60,000 nucleotides of DNA, from positions 4,934,231 through 4,994,230 of the forward strand of contig NC_134033.1 in the NCBI RefSeq assembly GCF_964204645.1. Direction: 5' to 3'. The notes under the pieces are model-generated. The model did not search any database and had not been told where the DNA came from. It saw only the letters and a program-made list of their open reading frames with translations. Of this stretch, positions 53,276 to 60,000 are shown piece by piece. Position numbers and translations under genes: made by a program. The stretch comes from Tubulanus polymorphus. Taxonomy: Eukaryota > Nemertea > Palaeonemertea > Tubulaniformes > Tubulanidae. The stretch's first letter is position 1. Each line of letters opens with the position of its first letter.

Positions 53276-53625
53276 TCACAAATTATCGGGCAAACTTTTC
53301 AATATCATGTTGCCACACGTACGTAGCATACATGCTTTACAAGCAACATTATCCAGCAAGGGAAGGGCAACAACTCTGGTCTAAAGAGAAAAACCAATAG
53401 GTTCCCCATTGGCTGTTATACAAGCATTTAATTCCTCTCTTTTGAAAGTGACCTTCTGAAAAAAAAATACGAAGCGTTAAATGGAATTGACAACTGTATG
53501 AACAAGGATTTAATCCGCGTGAACCCGATGATTTTCAAGAATTACCTTCATTTGCGGCGGTAATTGCTCCAATGACCATAAACAAGGCCAAGGCGATGAA
53601 CAGAGTTTTAGTGAACACATTGAAA
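53276..53625 (-). other. Possible broken gene for a small Cys-rich secreted peptide
   Basis: On the minus strand 53625-53546 reads as a signal-peptide-like hydrophobic segment (FTKTLFIALALFMVIGAITA) ending at a GTAATT donor. A pyrimidine-rich acceptor at 53381 is followed by a short Cys-rich stretch (a CCP motif, then CKAC and TCG) that ends in TGA at 53278-53276. The frames do not connect: there is no in-frame ATG, and the Cys-rich part changes frame once. It looks like a decayed gene for a small secreted peptide of unknown role. The link between the two parts is inferred from position only. Confidence 0.3.
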
Positions 53626-54599
53626 TACGGTACAGTGTTACATAAGATAAAAAGAGTAACAAAATCATAGTTCCTGTGATGAAATACGGGATCAGTCAAA
53701 TTGAGTGAACTAAAACCCCTGATATTCGAACTCAAGAACTGGGACCACAAACAATTATGGAAGAACTGGATCCGCAGTCAAAAAGCCGATTCAAATGGAG
53801 TGGATCAGAATCGGCAAAAATTACACTACTTGTGAAATTGTGAATTAACGATCCGAAAGTGAAAATTCAAACTCCACACAGTAGCTGCCTTATGTGGTAA
53901 TGTATTTTTTTCTTACAACGGGGATCTACCTTTTAGGGCCCTCTTGGTTTACCCCTGACTTAAGATAATTCGCGATTCTGACGATTAGGATCATAAATGG
54001 AGTATACGATATTTCAATGAAAAAGCAATATGTATCCGACATTAGACTGAGCAGATTATTTCGGACTGATATTATTAATCGCCGTTACTTATTCAAATAT
54101 CCCTAAATGAGATTTCAGAAAACTATTAATAATCCTATACAATGCATGATTTTGACCAATCATTAGCCGTCGTTTAGTGATATCAGATTATGGACGGATT
54201 ATATAATCAACTACTCGGCGTCAACCATTAATACGGATTATATTTCATAGGCCGATAATTTGATAGATATTATTTATGCATTCGACTAAGCAGCTGATTA
54301 TTCTAGACTGATATCACCAATCACACTTTATATAACAAGTCATACTTTATATAACATATCGCACTATCCACAGGTCTATATATTGTTTGATATGAACGAT
54401 TTCCACAAGGCGACTAATCTCGAGTTGAAAGGCCTTCCCAAATAAAAAGGGAATTTCTTTTTAGTTCCCTTTTTAGTCCTAATTCCTGCAATATGAATAT
54501 AAACACAGAATACACTTCTCCATAACCAAAAACAACTGATTCGCGTCTACAATACAGTAAAAATGACATTTATTAGTTCACATAAAACAGAATCTTACA
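53626..54599. other. Gene-free stretch
   Basis: No gene or element recognised. A near-duplicate of TCATACTTTATATAACA-like sequence occurs near 54323-54360. Confidence 0.4.
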
Positions 54600-55330
54600 T
54601 ACAAAATCAAGAGCTTTGAGTCCTGAGACTCAATCAATCGGGTTACATGATTCCAGTTTTGTAGTTAATACAAGACATTGAGTCTCAGGACGCATTTTCA
54701 AAAATTAGTTCGAGGTATTATTTGTATCGGGTCTTAAAACATGCATTTTAGGAATTGCAATATTGATATGATAAGAAATTAGAATCGAGTCTTGAGACTC
54801 ATTTTTGTATCTACTTTTCTAAATTGCGTCCTAGGACTCATTCATCGTTAGAGTCGAGTCTTGAGACTCATTTTACTAAATTGCGTCCTAGGACTCATTC
54901 TAAAACGTTCACTGGTTTGAATCGTTAGATTCGAGTCTTGAGACTCATTTTAGTATCTGCTTTTCTAAATTGCGTCCTAGGACTCATTCATCTATTGATT
55001 CGAGTCTTAAGACTCATTTCAGTATCTGCTTTGCTAAATTGCGTCCTAGGACTCATTCATCGTTAGATCCGAGTCTTAAGACTCATTTTAGTATCTACTT
55101 TTCTAAATTGCGTCCTAGGACTCATTCATCGTTAGATTCGAGTATTGAGACTCATTTTAGTATCTGATTTACTAAATTGCGTCCTAGGACTCATTCATCG
55201 TTAGATGCGAGTCTTGAGACTCATTTTACTAAATTGCGTCCTAGGACTCTAACGTTCTAAAACGATCACTTAATGAATCATTCGATTCCAGTATTGAAAC
55301 TCATTTTAGTATTTTCTGCACCAGATTTCA
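54600..55330. repeat. Palindrome-rich minisatellite, ~57-70-bp units
   Basis: Seven copies of GCGTCCTAGGACTC, each containing the perfect palindrome GTCCTAGGAC, alternate with copies of GAGTCTTGAGACTC (arms GAGTCT/AGACTC). They lie in units joined by CATTTTAGTATCTGCTTTTC and CATTCATCGTTAGATT. Short units lack the AGTATCTGCTTTT segment. The central block (about 54780-55250) is best preserved and both ends are degenerate. A 65-codon open frame through it is a by-product of the unit length. Confidence 0.9.
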
Positions 55331-56419
55331 GGACGCATTTTAAAACGTTCATTCAAGATTAGTAATTTTGATAGGAGGATTTGAGTCCTCAGCTCATTTG
55401 AGCCGCGGATGAAAAAACAGTTGAAAAAGCCACCATGGTTTATGGAATACATGTATGATAGATAATCAGGCTTAATAGATACTTTTAAAACTGAGAATTG
55501 GATATCCAAAAACAGCAGATCTTCTGGTGAAAGTACTTTACAAACTTCTATACGACAATAATGCTAATCGTGGGCTATCATAAGTCTATCATAAGCTAGG
55601 CCACAAAGGAAACCATCATGGGTCGTTATCGGAAAAGGACAATATACAAACACACAAAATTGCAATATACAATCAAAAATCGATAAGGGATTAAAATTAA
55701 AGAAAAACATTACGGACAAGCCCATTGTAAGTAAACTACCCAAATCCAAATATAGAAACAATTCAATCAAGCGCACATAATTAAACAAAAATGAATGAGA
55801 CATTGATGTGCTCCTTATACACTACAGTAAACCTTGTATATTACGATTCCAGAAAATATATATATATATATGTCATATCCAAAATACGGTGTACGGATTT
55901 ACCGATGAAGTTTCAATGCTAGTATAGTGGAATTAATATCTGAATGTATACTTTAAAACAAGAGAATATCCATAGGGTGTACATGAATAATGCTTATGAC
56001 GTCAACAGCAATATCTTATTTCACCTTTTCAATTTTTATCTACGATTTGTCTCAAAAAGTGGTTTTAAAACTTCCCGATAAGAGGCAGAACAGTAGTATT
56101 AAAACCGATCATGAAATCTTAGCTCCTTACAGCAGCTTTCCTTTTTCCGATACGTTTCGACGACAATTTAGTTGATTTGGCTTACTGGGACCAAATTAAT
56201 CATGCAGTGATATGTTATATAAGATACGGTCTATTCGATGATTTCGCAAAGGTTTGATAGACGGAAAATTCAGGACTAAAAATAAAACGTATAAATGAGC
56301 TAACACCGACAGCTGTTGTGTGGTAGTTAGCAGTCAGAAAGCCGTCATAATATAGTTTGCCGAGACATGTAATATAAGCAAAACAATTCGACAATATAAA
56401 TTAATTTAGAAATCGAAAA
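55331..56419. other. Gene-free stretch
   Basis: No gene recognised. A short (AT)n tract lies at about 55856-55871. It ends at the 3' end of the minus-strand ParB-like gene. Confidence 0.4.
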
Positions 56420-59400
56420 TCAAAAATCGAGTCTAGTAGTGAGGGCAGCCACTATCCACGAACTATTGACTCCGTTTATTTTCTTTCCGTCAACGACACT
56501 GGCGCCGGGAACCACGAAAAGGACTTGTTTGAGTTCCTGCCGATCGTGAACGTCTAAATTTGATAACGAGTCATCATCGAGTACGATAGATCCTGATAAT
56601 TTCCTGACCGGCCTTCTACAACTAATTAATTGTTTTTTGGATACCGCGGCCACGTAAATTCCGTAATTTTCCCAATCAACGAGAACTACGTCTCCGTCGA
56701 CGACCTGGATATTCTTAGCTCCCTCGCCTGTAATATAACATACATAAACGGGTTTTAGTGTAGAACACATTCGTTTATGTTTTCATTCTAAATGAGTAAA
56801 AAACCGCAGTCGAAACGCTCTGCGGACAAAACATTACGAGGTTTATCCCTAGTTTGTCAAAAGTTAGCAGTTAAAAGTGACTTCGAATCGGGATAAAGCT
56901 GGATTTGTTGTTATGTGTGCGCAGGACGCTTTCGTAGAATGAGCGTATTGTATCCAATGTATTCACTCTAGTGTTAACACGATGACATACCCGGTTTGAC
57001 GAGAAGATTTTCACCAACGTCTGGGCAAACGACGTTAATATCCAAGCCAGGAACAGCCTTTTGAAAACCCTTTGACGACGGAAATTTCATTATTTGAAAT
57101 CGCTTACCTTCTGTCTTTTCGGTCGCCTTTCATAGGTAGCGCCTGTGGTTACTGCTGGTCGCTTCTAAAAATAAATATTCATAATTAACACTGAATTGCG
57201 TGTACCGGTGTATTATTCTTCATTGGGTTCATTTGTAGCGGTTCAATAAACCACTGGAAGATATTCAGTACAGAGACTTTGATCTTAGCCAATAGGCCGA
57301 GAAGCGACTACGATTACGATTACGATTACGATTACGATTACGATTTATTTACACTCCAACCATTTCCATGGTATATGGAGGAAAACTATTACACATGTAT
57401 ATACAAATATTTACAAAACAACACTGAAGTGATTAAAATTTAGAGAATGAAAACGTAACGAAATATATATATACATCAACTATTTACAATACTATATATA
57501 CTATTATATACATCAACTATTTACAATACTATATATACTATTGGAGGGATCTATATACATCTAAGCCGGTCTTAATGAATTTAGCTAAGTTGACCGTTGG
57601 GTTTTTCAGAATATCAAGGGTATTTAAGGTGTTCAAATTCAAAAAGTTTTTGCGTTGTTCGTTAAGTAAGGTACAGTCAAAGAGAAAATGGGATTCGTCA
57701 CCTAAAGTATTACAAGTGGGGCATATTCTATCGGCTCTGTCTGCGACTCAAACCGGTACGTAGCGCCGCCTGGATATTTTGCGTTAAACTAAAGCGTATT
57801 CTGTTTCGCACATAAACCATGCTATACCGGGTACTGTGAATATAACAAAAAGATGAATAATTTACCTGCAGCTGGGTTTGTAGTTCGTTTATTTTAGCCT
57901 CGAGGCACTCCTTTTCTTTCTGAATAAAAATGAAATGATTGTTTTTAGTTCCATGCAGTTCAAATGTATCAGATAACTAAGCCTACACATTCGGTTTAAA
58001 TGCCTACCTCCAATACTGATATTGTATGGTCACTGTTCTTGAGTTTTAACAGCGTCTCTGAATTCACATCCTACAATTGAACGACGAATGCACGCATTAA
58101 CAGCATAATCGTATATTCTATTTAACGGAATATCAACTCGGGATAAACGTACCTTCTGTTGTTTCAGTTTTGCCTTCAAATCACTGACCGCCGATCTTAG
58201 TTCGTTGTTTTTCTCCTGGAATATAAAGAAATGAAATCTCCTTAACTACATAATAGATATACAGGCTCTAATAGGCTGATGCTTAATTATATAATTTAGT
58301 CTAAAATTATTACATTTCCGATTCTAAAAATTATATACCTTTATTTTGACAAGATTTTCATTTAATACAACATTTCTTTCTGTGTTCGTGACCTATAATT
58401 AGAAATATTATCACGTTATCATAATCAACGACCTAACAGTGGGTATTAAATGGAAAAACTGTTGGAATATGCGACAATTACCTTTTCAGTCAAAGCTCGA
58501 TGATTGGATGGTGCTGTCGTTTCATCATCTTTTTGTTGGTTTTCATTGATGTTCTAGAGCAAACAAACACTAGATTTAATTAATCGAATTTGACGCATGA
58601 AAGATATGAATAGGACGGTCTCTCGGTGTTTCATGTTAAGGTAACGTTTTTTTGTCATAATTACCTGATTTTCGTTAACACTTTCCTCCTCCGTCTCATC
58701 TACTGACATATTGTTTTTTCCCGATATTTCGTTCCTATCGATATCGGATTAAGAGAGTAGAAAACATCAATTTTTGCACGTGCATTAAGGAAAATTATAA
58801 AATGATTTCGAGTGCCAATTTTATTCACCGAATATCGTTCTTTTACTTACGCGCAAATTTCCAAGGCAGTGGATAAATCCATCGCCCTCTAGCCATATCG
58901 ACGAACACAGCCCGTAACTTGTTGCCTGATTTGACACGGAAAAATTTCCGTGCCACATGTCGAGTAAGCGGCCCTTTGTTGTTTTTAACATTCGCCCAGT
59001 TCTGGTTTAGATTAGTCCAAGCGTCAAATGTTGGTTTGTCCAATTGGGCGAAAAATATCGCGATATTCATTTTGTTGTTTAGTGCTTTTCTCTGAAATAA
59101 TCATCAACAATTATGTGCAGATATTTCATTTCTGAAACTGGAAGAACAACAGCAAAGAGAAAACAACTCACATTCAACTGATACACTGTTTCGAGCCCTT
59201 TTTTCCATCGATTAACGATTTCGGGATCGTTCGGAGTGTCACCCTCCAGGTCAGTCCTGCCAGCGTGGTGATACAGGCATCGCCGACAGGTTAACACCTG
59301 ATCCGCGAATGTAGCTGGCAGGTATTTCTCGTGCACGGCGTTGTGTTGAATAGCTAACATCCTCGCCATGTCGTCCGGGAGGTCCGACGAATAGGTGTGT

Positions 59401-59849
59401 ACCATCGCTGAACCATAATGATTCGGATCAGCACCTGCAAAGATTCGGATCAATTCTAATTGATCAATGCTAATGTCGGGCTTGTTTTAAAGTAAATGAA
59501 TGACTTAATTTCAAATCGCGTGTAATGCAACACGAAGTTAGACAATATCGGTTCCTAGGAATGCTGCATTTGTTCTTTTAAACAAATGTAGTACAATTCT
59601 GTGACGCACCTTCAATCAAAAGCTCATGTAGCGCGATTCTGGTGTGGTTTCCACCCAATATTTCGATAACATTTTTTTCTAACGGAGAGATAATGGGCCC
59701 TGTAGCACGACCTACGAGGGACATAAAGTTTGATGCAGGGCGTGCCAGCATCTCAGATTTCAAACTGTCCACGTGTTTCCGATCCACACATCGCACCTGG
59801 AGTGGCCACGACGGAGCTTTTAGCTTTTCGGTCGCTATTCTGTATGTAC
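56420..59849 (-). CDS. ParB-like-domain protein with coiled coil, 5'-partial, about 12 exons
   Basis: Minus-strand exons: 59849-59610, 59434-59172, 59091-58851, 58702-58665, 58553-58482, 58392-58339, 58215-58153, 58070-58008, 57919-57866, 57164-57108, 57069-56991 (start uncertain) and 56727-56420. Phases agree throughout, giving 509 readable residues to the stop. The gene starts beyond the window. The first exons resemble a ParB-like fold: PLQVRCVDRKHVDSLKSEM, then VIEILGGNHTRIALHELL (compare the bacterial GERRxRA box), then MARMLAIQHN. Five to six exons of 38-72 bases encode charged, probably coiled-coil sequence. A basic segment (KRPAVTT..ERRPKRQK) could be a nuclear signal. The last exon (DGDVVLVDWENYGIYVAAV) may form a small beta barrel. 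Function unknown; a nucleotide- or DNA-binding nuclear role is only inferred. Confidence 0.65.
57279..57307 (-). pseudogene. U2 snRNA 5'-end-like fragment
   Basis: Read on the minus strand, 29 bases from TCGCTTCTCGGCC to GGCTAAGATCAA match bases 2-30 of U2 snRNA with one change (CCTATTGG for CCTTTTGG). The sequence beyond it is not U2-like, so this is a fragment and not a gene. It directly follows the tail of the LINE at 57306-57800. Confidence 0.7.
57306..57800 (-). mobile_element. LINE 3' fragment with (CGTAAT)n tail
   Basis: The minus strand encodes the end of a non-LTR retrotransposon ORF (CPTCNTLGDESHFLFDC, then about 40 residues to the 3' UTR). A 3' UTR with a duplicated 38-base AT-rich unit (57469-57541) follows, then an AAATAAAT and about six CGTAAT repeats (57309-57344). 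It is 5'-truncated and lies in the same orientation as the host gene, in an intron of the ParB-like gene. Confidence 0.75.
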
Positions 59850-60000
59850 CTACGGAAAGAAAAATAGTTATCATTTCACATGTTTTTCACTCTTTCTTTT
59901 CATTTTTTGGATGTTTAAAAACTCGATATGAAAGTTTTACAAATTTGTCAGATTGAACTGTGACCCATGGGTAATTGTAAACATTATGCACGACTGATTC

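Noticed and set aside
54970-55167. 65-codon ORF with a repeating 23-residue pattern
   Set aside because: The pattern follows directly from a 69-70-base minisatellite unit. It has no ATG context, splice sites or codon bias.

Overview
The window is animal DNA: AT-rich, with spliced genes (GT-AG introns), many decayed non-LTR and inverted-repeat transposons, and microsatellites. The gene families (GRL101-like LDLa/LRR receptors, FMRFamide-receptor-like GPCRs, C-type lectins, a TRPV-like channel) suggest a marine lophotrochozoan, probably mollusc-like. That placement is inference from family content only.

The main content is a tandem family of very large receptors with signal peptide, CUB domains, C-type lectin domains, LDLa repeats, leucine-rich repeats and a rhodopsin-type 7TM domain. 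One copy (45061-51302, three exons, 1936 residues) is intact. A second (8157-16225) is nearly full length but has a 28-base frameshifting deletion and a stop codon in TM6. A third (24642-29440) is a wreck with stops, a palindromic insertion at a splice acceptor, a 2.2 kb transposon flanked by 9-base duplications, and no 3' exon. Two 7TM-only fragments (3162-3650 and 23930-24092) are relics of further copies. The copies share a near-identical block of about 97 bp in their 5' flanks.

From left to right: an ACACGTGT array; a broken FMRFamide-receptor-like GPCR; a retroviral-type integrase fossil; a receptor fragment; a PAN plus C-type-lectin gene on the minus strand; receptor copy A, whose first intron holds a LINE; a two-exon TRPV-like channel whose intron holds an antisense GPCR pseudogene and a long AT/GT microsatellite; an array of Cys-rich exon-like repeats; receptor copy B; a gene-poor stretch with a third broken GPCR, a MITE-like element and a pair of 400 bp inverted repeats 5.5 kb apart; receptor copy C; a gene-poor stretch with a palindromic minisatellite of about 70 bp units; and a 5'-partial, many-exon minus-strand gene with a ParB-like domain. 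An intron of that last gene holds a LINE 3' end that abuts the first 30 bases of a U2 snRNA-like sequence.

Functionally the window reads as a surface-recognition and chemosensory cluster: secreted lectin, lectin-bearing GPCRs, small peptide-receptor-like GPCRs and a cation channel. Family birth and death is visible at every stage. Exon boundaries were inferred by eye from splice consensus, reading-phase agreement and comparison between copies. No alignment or database search was run.
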